Shown: one piece after another, positions 19,481-28,634 of the stretch
How the letters are laid out: every line of letters starts with the position of its first letter
Numbering within the stretch: position 1 is the stretch's first letter
Origin: Bacillota bacterium
Lineage (GTDB): Bacteria; Bacillota; Clostridia; Clostridiales; Clostridiaceae
Assembly (NCBI GenBank): GCA_021781745.1
Contig: JAJXWH010000012.1
Span: forward strand, 48,749 to 112,748
Reading direction: 5' to 3'
Length of the DNA stretch: 64,000 bases
Translations under genes and position numbers: made by a program
The notes under the pieces: model-generated
The model's input: the letters and a program-made list of their open reading frames with translations, nothing else
Database searches by the model: none
What the model was told of the DNA's origin: nothing

Positions 19481-20419
19481 ATGAAGTTTATTAAGGGATT
19501 TACATTTGCACCATTTGCTAGAAATGGAAGCTATTTAAAGAAGGAAACGTTTAAGAGTTTAGATAATTTAAAAGAAAGAGTTGGAGTTAATTTTATAATA
19601 CTTGTACCGAACGGATTGCAGGATACTCCACAATCAGAAGAGATTTGTTATACTTCTAGCTCAACTATTTCAGATTCAGAATTAGAAGCTCTTATAAATT
19701 ATGCTAAGAAAATTGGTCTTAGAGTGGCAATTAAACCGACAGCAAATTGTAAGAATGGAACTTGGAGAGCTCATATTAATTTCTTTGATGAAGACGTTCA
19801 CTGTGAACCGAAATGGAGCAAATGGTTTACTTCATATACTAATTTCCAGCTTCATTATGCAAGCATAGCTGAAAAAACAGGCTGTGAAATGTTTATTGCA
19901 GGTTGTGAAATGGTTATGTCAGAGCGTAGAGAAAATGAATGGCGCAAACTTATTTCTGATATTCGAGGTGTTTATCATGGAATTGTATCCTATAATACTG
20001 ACAAATATCAAGAACATAATGTAAAATGGTGGGATTGTGTTGATGTTATCTCTTCAAGCGGTTACTATCCTCTTTCGGATTGGGAAAAAGAATTAGATCG
20101 TATTGAAAAGGTAGTGAAGAAATTTAATAAGCCATTTTTCTTTGCAGAAGCTGGTTGTATGTCTACCAAAGGTTCTTCTGCAGTTCCAAATGATTGGAGT
20201 ATCGAAGGTAGTATTGATTTAAATGAACAAGCGGAATGGTATGAAGCTATGTTTAAAGCTTCACTTAAACGTGAATGGGTATCTGGTTTTGCTATGTGGG
20301 ACTGGGCGTGGAACCAGTATTCATTAAATAAAGCAGAAAGTCATAAGGGGTATGATGTATATGGGAAGCCAGCAGAAAAAATTATAAGAAAGTATTATGA
20401 TATGGTGGTGGAAAAGTGA
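19481..20419 (+). CDS. GH113 beta-1,4-mannanase, cytoplasmic
   Basis: A 312-residue single-domain enzyme starting KFIKGFTFAPFARNGSY. The candidate catalytic residues are acid/base Glu143 in IAGCEMVMSE and nucleophile Glu223 in FFFAEAGC. Their 80-residue spacing equals that of the Alicyclobacillus GH113 mannanase (Glu151/Glu231). WAWNQYS near the end also fits. GH113 enzymes cleave beta-1,4-mannan and manno-oligosaccharides. The frame runs upstream to a TTG at 19397, adding a hydrophobic stretch, but that has no ribosome site; AAAGGA at 19466-19471, 9 nt from the ATG at 19481, supports the shorter form. It overlaps the ABC gene by 4 nt. Confidence 0.85.
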   Translation: MKFIKGFTFAPFARNGSYLKKETFKSLDNLKERVGVNFIILVPNGLQDTPQSEEICYTSSSTISDSELEALINYAKKIGLRVAIKPTANCKNGTWRAHINFFDEDVHCEPKWSKWFTSYTNFQLHYASIAEKTGCEMFIAGCEMVMSERRENEWRKLISDIRGVYHGIVSYNTDKYQEHNVKWWDCVDVISSSGYYPLSDWEKELDRIEKVVKKFNKPFFFAEAGCMSTKGSSAVPNDWSIEGSIDLNEQAEWYEAMFKASLKREWVSGFAMWDWAWNQYSLNKAESHKGYDVYGKPAEKIIRKYYDMVVEK

Positions 20420-22218
20420 TAGGGGAAGAAAATAAAACTGATGATAAATTAGAACCAGATGAAGAAGCCCTTTTAAAAATTTTTAAACAGAATGAAAATA
20501 GTACTTTAAAAACTCTTGTTGGTATATATAAAGGACATTATTTAAAGTTATTTCTTTCAATTATATTTTTCCTATTAAAAAGTTCTCCTGTATGGGTTTT
20601 GCCGGTTGTATCTGCAAACATTATCAATGCTGCAACCGATAAAGGAACTAATGCGGTTCATGTAATTGTAATTAATATTATAATAATTCTTGTCATGGTG
20701 CTGCAAAATATACCGACAAATTATGTACATACAGTGCTATATGCAAAAACTATTCGAAGTGTAGAAAGAGAACTTAGAAGCATTCTTGTAAAAAAACTGC
20801 AGCAGCTATCTATTGCATATCATAATCAAATGCAATCAGGAAGATTACAGTCAAAAATTATGCGTGATGTAGAGCAGATTGAAAATCTATCATCTCAAGT
20901 TTTTATAACAATATTAAGTATTGTACTAAATATTGTTGCAGCTTTAGGAGTTGTTATTTTTAAGAGTTTAACAGTATTTATATTCTTTGTTGCAACTATA
21001 CCTGTGGCAGTACTTATCATAGTTGCTTTTGGAGGAAAGATAAAAAGATATAATACAGATTACAGAAAAGAGATGGAAGAAACTTCGGTTCGTGTAATGG
21101 AAATGGTAGAATTAATTCCTGTTACAAGAGCTCATGCATTAGAAAAGCAAGAAGCAAAGAAGATAGAAAATCAATTAATAAATGTTGCTAAAAAAGGTTT
21201 AAAGTTAGATCTTATTCAGGCATATTTCTCATCTATAAGCTGGGTTGCGTTTCAGGTATTCCAAATAATTTGTCTTGGATTTACAGGATATATAGCATTA
21301 AAAGGGAATATTACAATTGGTGAAGTTGTATTATATCAAACTTACTTTGGATCTATAGTAGCACAGATTTCTGGTATTATTACACTATTACCAACTATTG
21401 CAAAAGGATTAGAATCTGTAGCATCAATTGGAGATATATTACTTTCTGACGATATAGAAAACAACCGTAAGAAAAAGAAAATTAAGAACGTAAAAGGGGA
21501 AATTACTTTTAAGGATGTGGAATTTCAGTACAAAGATAGTAACGCTCCAGTTTTAAAAAATCTAAGTTTTTCTATAAATCCAGGGGAAACAGTAGCTTTT
21601 GTAGGTGCTTCAGGAGCTGGAAAATCTACAATTCTAAATCTTGTAATAGGATTTTTTCAAGCAACATGCGGACAAGTGTTAATTGATAATCAAGATATAA
21701 AAAGCATTAATCTTCAAAGTTATCGTTCTCATATTGCAGTTGTACCACAAAATGCAATATTATTTTCTGATACAATTCGAGAAAATATCCTTTATGGAAT
21801 AAAAAATATTTCTGATGAAGAGTTAAATAAAATAATTAAAGCTGCAAATTTAGAGGAGTTAATAGAATCACTTCCAGATGGGTTAGATACGAGGATTACT
21901 GAACATGGAAGTAATCTCTCAGGGGGACAACGTCAGAGAATATCGATTGCAAGAGCTTTTGTGAGAAATCCTAGGATATTGGTTCTTGATGAGGCGACAT
22001 CTGCTTTAGATAGTATTTCGGAAAAAAAGATACAAGAATCAATTGAAAGTTTGGTTAAAGACAGGACAACCTTAGTAGTTGCACATAGATTATCTACAAT
22101 TAGAAATGCAGATAAAATTGCGGTTATTGGAAATGGTGGTTTAGAGGAATTTGGTACCTATGATGAGCTTATGGAGAAAAAAGGTGAGTTTTATAAGTTA
22201 AAAAAATTGCAGATGTAA
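20416..22218 (+). CDS. exporter-type ABC transporter, fused membrane and ATPase domains
   Basis: A 600-residue half-transporter. Residues about 45-335 hold six membrane segments (ABC type 1 exporter fold); residues about 360-600 hold the ATPase with Walker A GASGAGKST, signature LSGGQRQRISIARA, Walker B ILVLDEATSALD and the H-loop AHRLST. It probably works as a homodimer and moves a substrate outward. The start is GTG at 20416, overlapping the GH113 stop by 4 nt, so the two are translationally coupled. An exporter is unexpected among importer-fed cytoplasmic hydrolases; the substrate cannot be told from sequence. No second half-transporter gene is adjacent. Confidence 0.92.
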   Translation: MIGEENKTDDKLEPDEEALLKIFKQNENSTLKTLVGIYKGHYLKLFLSIIFFLLKSSPVWVLPVVSANIINAATDKGTNAVHVIVINIIIILVMVLQNIPTNYVHTVLYAKTIRSVERELRSILVKKLQQLSIAYHNQMQSGRLQSKIMRDVEQIENLSSQVFITILSIVLNIVAALGVVIFKSLTVFIFFVATIPVAVLIIVAFGGKIKRYNTDYRKEMEETSVRVMEMVELIPVTRAHALEKQEAKKIENQLINVAKKGLKLDLIQAYFSSISWVAFQVFQIICLGFTGYIALKGNITIGEVVLYQTYFGSIVAQISGIITLLPTIAKGLESVASIGDILLSDDIENNRKKKKIKNVKGEITFKDVEFQYKDSNAPVLKNLSFSINPGETVAFVGASGAGKSTILNLVIGFFQATCGQVLIDNQDIKSINLQSYRSHIAVVPQNAILFSDTIRENILYGIKNISDEELNKIIKAANLEELIESLPDGLDTRITEHGSNLSGGQRQRISIARAFVRNPRILVLDEATSALDSISEKKIQESIESLVKDRTTLVVAHRLSTIRNADKIAVIGNGGLEEFGTYDELMEKKGEFYKLKKLQM

Positions 22219-22352
22219 AATTAACTAATTGGTATATACAATTTACAGCTAATTAAATGTAAAAACAAAAAATAAATGTGATTTAAATTAAAGTAACTAG
22301 CAAATAGTAAATATAGCTTTAGGAGTGAAAGTTGTATAGGAGGAAAAAGACA

Positions 22353-23480
22353 ATGAAAGTAAACGAAAAATTAAAAGTATATACATTACCTGGTGCTAAG
22401 CATTTAAAAGTTCATGGTAGAACAACGGGTTGTCTTTCTCCGTTGACAGTATTTTGGACTGGAAGTGGCATTGAATTAAACTCTAAAGGCTCTGAACTTT
22501 GGATTGAAGTTGAGGTAGACTATGATATGTATGAGCCTTGGATAAGTGTAGTTATTAATTCGGTTCCTGTAAGCAGGCAGATGTTAACTGCAGGAAAGTA
22601 TTGGATTTGTATATTCAGGGGGATGACTGAACACGAAGTAAAGAATGTTCGTATTATAAGGGATGTTCAAGCTATGAATGGAGATCCTAGCAGCTATATG
22701 CAAATACACGCAATAAAATTTGATGGAGAATTTCTGCCTATTGAAGAAAAACCATATAAAATTGAATTTATCGGTGACAGCATTACTTCAGGAGAAGGAG
22801 TAATAGGTGCTAAAAAAGAAGAAGATTGGATTTCTATGTGGTTCGGTGCGGTAAGCAATTATAGCACAATGACGGCAGAGGCTTTGAATGCAGAACATAG
22901 AATTATTTCTCAAAGTGGCTGGGGTGTACTTACGAGTTGGGATAATAATCCTCACTTTAATATTCCGGAGTATTATGAAAAAGTCTGTGGTCTTCTTGTA
23001 GGTGAGAAGAACGAAAAATTAGGAGCGTTTAAAGATAATGATTTTGATTCTTGGCAGCCAGATATTGTGGTGGTTAATCTTGGAACAAATGATGGAGGCG
23101 CATTTAATTCACCAGAATGGAGAGATGAGGTGACAGGCGAATGTCATAAACAGAGATTAAATGAGGATGGCACTTTTAATGAAGAGGATTTAGCTACCTT
23201 TGAAAAAGCAGCATTTAATTTCCTTGTTAAGCTTAGAAAGTACAACGAGAAGGCGAGTATAGTATGGATATACGGAATGCTAGGGATTCCAATGCTTCCA
23301 TATATTTATCGCGCTGTAGATGCATATATTAGAAGCACTGGGGATAAAAAAGTTTCTGTGTTTCAGCTTCCAAACACAACAGAAGAAACAGTAGGATCAA
23401 GGCAGCATCCTGGATTTTTATCACATAAAAAAGCGGCAAAGGAATTGACTGTATATTTAAAAGAGATTTTAGGAGAATAA
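22353..23480 (+). CDS. CE2-family acetyl esterase (acetyl-mannan esterase candidate)
   Basis: A 375-residue two-domain protein: an N-terminal beta-sandwich (residues about 1-130, GRTTGCLSPLTVFWTGSGIEL) followed by an SGNH domain with Ser143 in IEFIGDSITSGEG, VVNLGTNDGG and His352 in RQHPGFLSHKKAA. This order is diagnostic of carbohydrate esterase family 2, where a Ser-His dyad removes acetyl groups from mannan or xylan. No signal peptide, so it acts on imported oligosaccharide. A TTG at 22332 is in frame, but AGGAGG at 22338-22343, 9 nt from the ATG at 22353, decides. With the CE17-like enzyme at 10830 it would allow full deacetylation. Confidence 0.85.
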   Translation: MKVNEKLKVYTLPGAKHLKVHGRTTGCLSPLTVFWTGSGIELNSKGSELWIEVEVDYDMYEPWISVVINSVPVSRQMLTAGKYWICIFRGMTEHEVKNVRIIRDVQAMNGDPSSYMQIHAIKFDGEFLPIEEKPYKIEFIGDSITSGEGVIGAKKEEDWISMWFGAVSNYSTMTAEALNAEHRIISQSGWGVLTSWDNNPHFNIPEYYEKVCGLLVGEKNEKLGAFKDNDFDSWQPDIVVVNLGTNDGGAFNSPEWRDEVTGECHKQRLNEDGTFNEEDLATFEKAAFNFLVKLRKYNEKASIVWIYGMLGIPMLPYIYRAVDAYIRSTGDKKVSVFQLPNTTEETVGSRQHPGFLSHKKAAKELTVYLKEILGE

Positions 23481-23532
23481 AGTACTTTTAAATAATGTTT
23501 GAAGAGAAAATAGATAAATTTTAACCGTAAAG

Positions 23533-23586
23533 AATCGTGCATAAAAGGAATTCGTTATTCATTTTATGCATGGTTTATTTTTTTAT
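23533..23586 (+). terminator. rho-independent terminator after CE2 gene
   Basis: Arms at 23533-23546 and 23562-23575 (GCATAAAA with TTTTATGC at the core) form a 14-bp stem with two G-U pairs, followed by TATTTTTTTATG. It closes the GH113-ABC-CE2 unit and isolates the mannanase promoters downstream. Confidence 0.8.
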
Positions 23587-23644
23587 GGGATATTTATATA
23601 TTCTTTAAGTTGTAATTATAGAGAAATATTATTAAATAAGTATA

Positions 23645-23702
23645 TTGAAATATTTACTAATAAGTTGTATAATGTAAATGTTTTAATTAACCGTTAAAGT
23701 AA
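23645..23702 (+). promoter_or_regulatory. mannanase promoter-operator module P1
   Basis: TTGAAA (23645-23650), a 17-bp spacer and TATAAT (23668-23673), then the operator-like TTAACCGTTAA at 23687-23697. The 37 bp at 23666-23702 are identical to 24054-24090 in module P2. This promoter would produce a leader of nearly 600 nt before the mannanase start. Confidence 0.75.
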
Positions 23703-23763
23703 AACAATGATTAATTTAATTGATTGCCGGCTAAGATGAGTTTTTATAGTTACATGGTAATAT

Positions 23764-23935
23764 TTAGCTATATAACTAATGAACTATGACTATAGGACAT
23801 TATAACTATGGTGACGCGAGGTATCACCTAAAATTAGATGATAGAACAATAACTGCAAATAGGTTCCATCGGATGCTATTGATTATAGCTAAGAGACAAA
23901 TATAAATAAACAAAACTATACTTTTGTCTTTAATT
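23764..23935 (+). ncRNA. candidate structured leader RNA with weak terminator-like hairpin, class unknown
   Basis: TTAGCTATA (23764-23772) pairs perfectly with TATAGCTAA (23884-23892), closing a 111-nt internal domain. Inside are GGTGA/TCACC (23810-23814 with 23824-23828) and a competing pairing ACCTA/TAGGT (23826-23830 with 23860-23864). After the closing stem, AGACAAA (23894-23900) can pair with TTTGTCT (23923-23929), followed by TTAATTATTT. The layout resembles a riboswitch with expression platform in the P1 leader, but I could not match the conserved core of any riboswitch class I know. The helices are short and the DNA is AT-rich, so chance is possible. Confidence 0.3.
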
Positions 23936-24032
23936 ATTTACTAAATTGAATTTAATTATTAGTATTAAATTTAATTTATCAAGTGAATTAATTTGGTATA
24001 ATTTATTAAAAAATAAAAGATTATGTCATATA

Positions 24033-24090
24033 TTGAAAAACATAATAACATAATGTATAATGTAAATGTTTTAATTAACCGTTAAAGTAA
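24033..24090 (+). promoter_or_regulatory. mannanase promoter-operator module P2
   Basis: TTGAAA (24033-24038), 17-bp spacer, TATAAT (24056-24061) and operator TTAACCGTTAA (24075-24085). It repeats module P1 388 bp downstream and lies nearest the gene. Its own leader is about 200 nt. Confidence 0.75.
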
Positions 24091-24135
24091 CATTAAGTTA
24101 TTTTGGTTAATTTTAAATATAAAAAATCCTAGATG

Positions 24136-24148
24136 CTAACGTTTAACC
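24136..24148 (+). promoter_or_regulatory. third LacI-type operator upstream of mannanase
   Basis: CTAACGTTTAACC is, apart from its first base, the reverse complement of the operator at the binding-protein promoter (1864-1876 region). At about 75 bp past the P2 -10 element it could act as a roadblock or as an auxiliary site for looping. Confidence 0.5.
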
Positions 24149-24265
24149 AACAATATTTTATGAAATAATAAAGGACCTATTACTAAGAATACTTAAAATT
24201 TAAAAGTTATGTTTAAAAACTGGTAGTTATTAATTAAAAAATAAGTTAATATGGGAGGAAAATCT

Positions 24266-27200
24266 ATGAAAACAAAGAAAATTAAAAAACTTATAGCAGC
24301 AGCTATGGTTGTTTCAACATCAACTACTCTTTTAACTCTATCAACAATAGCTATGGCGGATACCAATAACACTGCCGTTTCTGATACTGCTACAACATCT
24401 ACAGATAATAGTTCATCATCATCTGATACATCCAGTACAACCAGCTCAGCAGTTTCTTATACTACAACAACAGTAGCAAATGATAGTACAACATCAGCTG
24501 CTGTTTATTATAATGACTTTGAAAATGGACAAACACCTGATCAAGTAAGTGGGAAAATTACAAGTACTAGCGATGTATCAATCGATACAATAGGTGCTAA
24601 TCATGCAATGAAATTTTCATCTCAATTCGATGGAACTGATAATTGGGATAATAATAAGTATGAATTTGATTTTTATACTAGTTCTAGCGATACTATTCCA
24701 GCAGGATCAACTATACAATATAATTTACTAATTCCAACTGACAAAAAAGATTTTTTAGGAACAATTAAATGTACTGGTGCACTTAAAGATAGCGAATGGA
24801 ATTGGAACGGTGCATCTACCCAAGATGTAACTACAGATAGCTTTACTGATCTAGGTAATGGGTATTCTTCAGCAAAGGTTTCAATAACATTAAGTTCTGA
24901 TGTAAGCGGTCTCAAAGCAGTTGTCGATCAAATATCAGCATATAATTGCAACTATAGTGGTGACCTTTATATAGATAATCTTAAAGTTACAGCAGCTGAA
25001 GCCCAAGAGAATACTCCACTTCCAAGTGTTTCTCCACTAGAATGGAATTTTGATACAGATGTTAATGGATGGTCTTACGGTGGAAACTGGTCTTATAGCG
25101 GATCAACTGATAACGTTGTAAATTACGATTCTTCAACAATAGGCAGTGGGGCCTTAAAGCTTTCACTTGACTATTCTAAAGACGTAGCCTCTTCTTGGAG
25201 CGAATTTAAGATTAGCAAAAATTTAGATGCGGAAACTTCATTTAATGGATATAATTTGTTAACATATGATTTTATTTATGATCCAAGTAAAATGACTACT
25301 GGAGGATTCCAAACTAAATTATATATTACAGATAGTTTAAATAATTATGGTTCTATTGATTTGAGTAAGGCGGAGGATATTGGTAATGGATTGAAAAAAG
25401 TACAAGTTACTCTTAAACTTACATCTCAAGATGTACAAGCAAATTCAATTACACTAAGTATTATAGGGGCAAGTACTAATTATAAAGGTGATATATATAT
25501 AGATAATATCAAGCTTAGTCAAGAAGTTGCAAATGACGTCTATGTAGAGAAGACTGCTACAACTACAGCACAAGTTAAAGTTGAGCCTAGTGACTTAGGA
25601 GATAATATGCCTTCAAGCGTTAAGTTAGTTGATTCAGGTGCAACTCAAAAAACTGCAGATTTATATGCCTACTTAAAGGGTATAGGTAAAACAGAATATG
25701 TTTTATATGGACATCAAAATGATATCCACCATAAGGCTGGAAGTGGTTCGACTAATTCTGATACAAAAGACATAACTGGTTCTATTTCTGCAATTGTTGG
25801 AATTGATGCTCTTTCATTAACGGGTTCCGAATTGTCATTAACTGATGAAGAGAAAGCTGCAGGAAAAGACTTAATTTCAAAAGCAGCAGATTTAAGCATA
25901 GATGCATCAAGTGAAGGTGGAATAATAACTTTATCTGCACATATGCCAAACTTTGAATTAGTTAAAGAAAAAGGTAAAGATGCTAGCGGGCATTATGATT
26001 ATTCAGGATATACCCCAGGAACTACCACTGGTAATATAGTTTCAAGAATTATGCCAGGTGGAGATTTAAATGATGTATATATTGGGTATTTAGATATGCT
26101 TGCAACATATGCACATAAGCTGGAGGCAGCTGGAGTTCCAGTAATATTTAGACCATTTCATGAGGATAATGGAAGCTGGTTCTGGTGGGGGAAAGCATTT
26201 TGTGATGAAGAAGCATACAAGAATATGTACCGATATACTGTTCAATATTTAAGGGATACTGATAATGTTCATAATTTCTTATATGTTTATTCACCTAATG
26301 GTCCTTTCACCGATCAAGCTGATTATTTATCTCGTTATCCTGGAGATGAATTTGTTGATATTTTAGCTTTTGACTATTATGATGATAATCCTACTGCAGA
26401 TGCTTCTACAGATCCATGGATGGCAAGCTTCAAAAACACAATTAACTTAGTTCAAGACATAGCAAATAATAAAGGCAAACTTTCAGCTGTTTCTGAAGTA
26501 GGGTTACGTAATAATGATAGTCATGGTTTTATGGCTATATCAGGGAATGCAGATAAGGACTGGTTTAGTCATGTAGCTAATATAGTATCAGAATCGGATA
26601 TGCCTTACTATATGACTTGGGCGAATTTTGGTGAAACAAGTGGTTTCTTTGCTCCATATATGGTAAGTGACACAAAAGGTCATGAAATGATTAATAACTT
26701 TATAGATTATTATAATGAAGATGAATCTGTATTTGCTAATGGAGTAGGAAATTACTCTAGTACTAGTACTGGCATAGATTCAGCATATTCTTATGGATTC
26801 ATAACAGGGCCGGCTTCAAGCAGCCGTATTCTTAGTCCAACTACAATAACAGCAAGTGTAAAGGGGTATAATGGACAAATTAAGTTTGTTTTAAAGAACA
26901 AAGCAGGACAGGCTGTTGAAACCATTAATGCTACACAGGGTGAAAACGGAGTATATTCATCACAAATTACTCAAGAAATGCTTGATAAGATAGGTCAAAC
27001 AATTGGTTCCATTGAATTATATTCAGATGATACAAAATTGGATACTATAGAAGCGATTTTTAATATAAAAGAAGCAGAAAAAAATCCGAAGGTAGTAGAC
27101 GACTTTGAATCATATTCTGGGGAAGATGCATTGTTGCAAAATGCTTGGTCTACTAATTATGGCTCAGGTTGCAGTGTTACACCAAAGTTAGATACAAATA

Positions 27201-28453
27201 ATAAAAATAGCGGCGACTATGGACTAGCGTTTAACTATAAAATTGCACCAAATGGATGGGCTGGTATTACACAATCCTTAGATGCAGATTGGTCAGGTTC
27301 TGATGCACTTCAAATTTGGGTTAAACCAGATGGTAAAGGACAAAAACTTGTCATTCAGCTTACATCAAATGGTGAAGATTTTGAGGTTCATAAGGAAGAC
27401 TTTGCGGCAACAACTGAAGCTAAGCTTTTAACTATACCTTTTAGTGATTTTGTAGGTAAAAATGGGGGAACATTTGACCCGTCACATATAGAAAAGATGG
27501 GAATATGGTGCAATACAATTGGGTCAGATACCGTAGATTCAGTAATGTATTTTGATGATATTAAGGCTATAAATACTTCTGATTCTAATGATACAAATGG
27601 TAGTGGAGGAAACTCAATAGGAGACTCAAATACAGGGGGATCAGCTGGAGGGAATACTGGAGGAGATACAAGTACAGGAGGATCAATTGAAGCAACAATT
27701 CCATCGACAGTTGTAATAAATGGAACTCAAAGAGTTGGCAAAACTTTAACAGCTGAATTGCTAAAAGCAGATTTAACAGAGTTTACTCCATCTCAGGATG
27801 TAACATATACATGGTATAGATTATCTAATAAAGATGATAGTATTGCTAACAGTACAGTAGTGGGAACTGATAAAACTTATAGGTTAACTGGCGGTGATAA
27901 AGGATACTATATTAAATTAGTAGCTACTTATAATGGTAAAAAATTTGAAAATATTACGTCTTCTATTGCAAGAAATTCATCAAGTAATAGTTCAAGCAGT
28001 TCTTCAAGTAGTAGCTCATCCAACAATGGATCAACTACTACTAGTACTACAGGAGGAACATCAACGACAACTATATCTAATACAAATACAACAACGGCTT
28101 TGCTAACAACCAATGCTGATGGAACAGTAAAATTAGTTGATAAAAATGGACAAGCAGTAACAGGCTGGCAGCAAGTAAATGGTATGTGGTATCTTGCTGA
28201 TGCGAATGGAACAGTACAAAAAGGATGGCAATTGGTAAATGACACTTGGTATTTTATGGTTCCAACTGGTGCAATGCAGACAGGCTGGCAACAAGTAAAT
28301 GGCAAGTGGTACTTATTGGCTTCATCTGGAGCAATGCAAACAGGCTGGCAAAAAGTAGATGGTAAATGGTATTACTTATATGCCGATGGATCTATGGCTA
28401 GTGATATAGTTATTGATGGTTATAGAGTAGACGCAAGTGGTGCATGGGTTTAA
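24266..28453 (+). CDS. secreted multidomain GH26 endo-beta-mannanase with CBMs and cell-wall-binding repeats
   Basis: A 1395-residue protein. Signal peptide 1-31 (likely cleavage AMA/DT), Ser/Thr-rich linker, two CBM-like beta-sandwiches (about 80-250 and 255-422, each ending in YIDN), GH26 catalytic domain about 460-825 with acid/base Glu633 in FRPFHEDNGSWFWWG and nucleophile Glu744 in SAVSEVG. Then come an Ig-like domain (about 840-940), a third CBM-like domain (about 944-1102, CBM11-like), a Gly/Ser linker, a second Ig-like domain (about 1145-1230), a Ser/Thr linker, and four GW repeats (GWQQVNGKWYLL type, 1289-1395) of the choline/cell-wall-binding family. It would hydrolyse mannan at the cell surface. 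GGGAGG 7 nt before the ATG at 24266 decides the start. CBM family numbers are guesses. Confidence 0.92.
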   Translation: MKTKKIKKLIAAAMVVSTSTTLLTLSTIAMADTNNTAVSDTATTSTDNSSSSSDTSSTTSSAVSYTTTTVANDSTTSAAVYYNDFENGQTPDQVSGKITSTSDVSIDTIGANHAMKFSSQFDGTDNWDNNKYEFDFYTSSSDTIPAGSTIQYNLLIPTDKKDFLGTIKCTGALKDSEWNWNGASTQDVTTDSFTDLGNGYSSAKVSITLSSDVSGLKAVVDQISAYNCNYSGDLYIDNLKVTAAEAQENTPLPSVSPLEWNFDTDVNGWSYGGNWSYSGSTDNVVNYDSSTIGSGALKLSLDYSKDVASSWSEFKISKNLDAETSFNGYNLLTYDFIYDPSKMTTGGFQTKLYITDSLNNYGSIDLSKAEDIGNGLKKVQVTLKLTSQDVQANSITLSIIGASTNYKGDIYIDNIKLSQEVANDVYVEKTATTTAQVKVEPSDLGDNMPSSVKLVDSGATQKTADLYAYLKGIGKTEYVLYGHQNDIHHKAGSGSTNSDTKDITGSISAIVGIDALSLTGSELSLTDEEKAAGKDLISKAADLSIDASSEGGIITLSAHMPNFELVKEKGKDASGHYDYSGYTPGTTTGNIVSRIMPGGDLNDVYIGYLDMLATYAHKLEAAGVPVIFRPFHEDNGSWFWWGKAFCDEEAYKNMYRYTVQYLRDTDNVHNFLYVYSPNGPFTDQADYLSRYPGDEFVDILAFDYYDDNPTADASTDPWMASFKNTINLVQDIANNKGKLSAVSEVGLRNNDSHGFMAISGNADKDWFSHVANIVSESDMPYYMTWANFGETSGFFAPYMVSDTKGHEMINNFIDYYNEDESVFANGVGNYSSTSTGIDSAYSYGFITGPASSSRILSPTTITASVKGYNGQIKFVLKNKAGQAVETINATQGENGVYSSQITQEMLDKIGQTIGSIELYSDDTKLDTIEAIFNIKEAEKNPKVVDDFESYSGEDALLQNAWSTNYGSGCSVTPKLDTNNKNSGDYGLAFNYKIAPNGWAGITQSLDADWSGSDALQIWVKPDGKGQKLVIQLTSNGEDFEVHKEDFAATTEAKLLTIPFSDFVGKNGGTFDPSHIEKMGIWCNTIGSDTVDSVMYFDDIKAINTSDSNDTNGSGGNSIGDSNTGGSAGGNTGGDTSTGGSIEATIPSTVVINGTQRVGKTLTAELLKADLTEFTPSQDVTYTWYRLSNKDDSIANSTVVGTDKTYRLTGGDKGYYIKLVATYNGKKFENITSSIARNSSSNSSSSSSSSSSSNNGSTTTSTTGGTSTTTISNTNTTTALLTTNADGTVKLVDKNGQAVTGWQQVNGMWYLADANGTVQKGWQLVNDTWYFMVPTGAMQTGWQQVNGKWYLLASSGAMQTGWQKVDGKWYYLYADGSMASDIVIDGYRVDASGAWV

Positions 28454-28500
28454 TTTTAAATATAAAAATTAAACTAATATAATCCAAAATTATAATTATA

Positions 28501-28546
28501 AAGAGAAAGTTTAAGTGAAGAGATCATTAAAACTTTCTCTTTTTCT
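28501..28546 (+). terminator. rho-independent terminator after mannanase
   Basis: AAGAGAAAGTTT (28501-28512) pairs with AAACTTTCTCTT (28530-28541) and runs into TTTTT. Confidence 0.85.
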
Positions 28547-28605
28547 ATTCAGAATAAGAGTAATCTAATGAGTGTAACTACAAGAACACATTTTAAGTAA
28601 AAGTA

Positions 28606-28634
28606 TAGACAATATTAAATAAAAGACATATATT
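28606..28634 (+). promoter_or_regulatory. promoter of the GntR gene, matching the manA promoter
   Basis: TAGACA (28606-28611), 17-bp spacer, TATATT (28629-28634). The preceding AAAAGTATAGACAA stretch is also found at the manA promoter (29545). AT-rich palindromic sequence around 28630-28655 (ATATATTAAGATATAT) may be the GntR operator. The rest of the 28454-28742 gap holds the mannanase terminator and two very short reading frames. Confidence 0.6.

Noticed and set aside
23764..23935. Assignment of the mannanase leader to c-di-GMP, M-box, purine, cobalamin, THF or SAM riboswitches
   Set aside because: None of their conserved core sequences is present; GACGCGAGG is only superficially like the c-di-GMP-I core.
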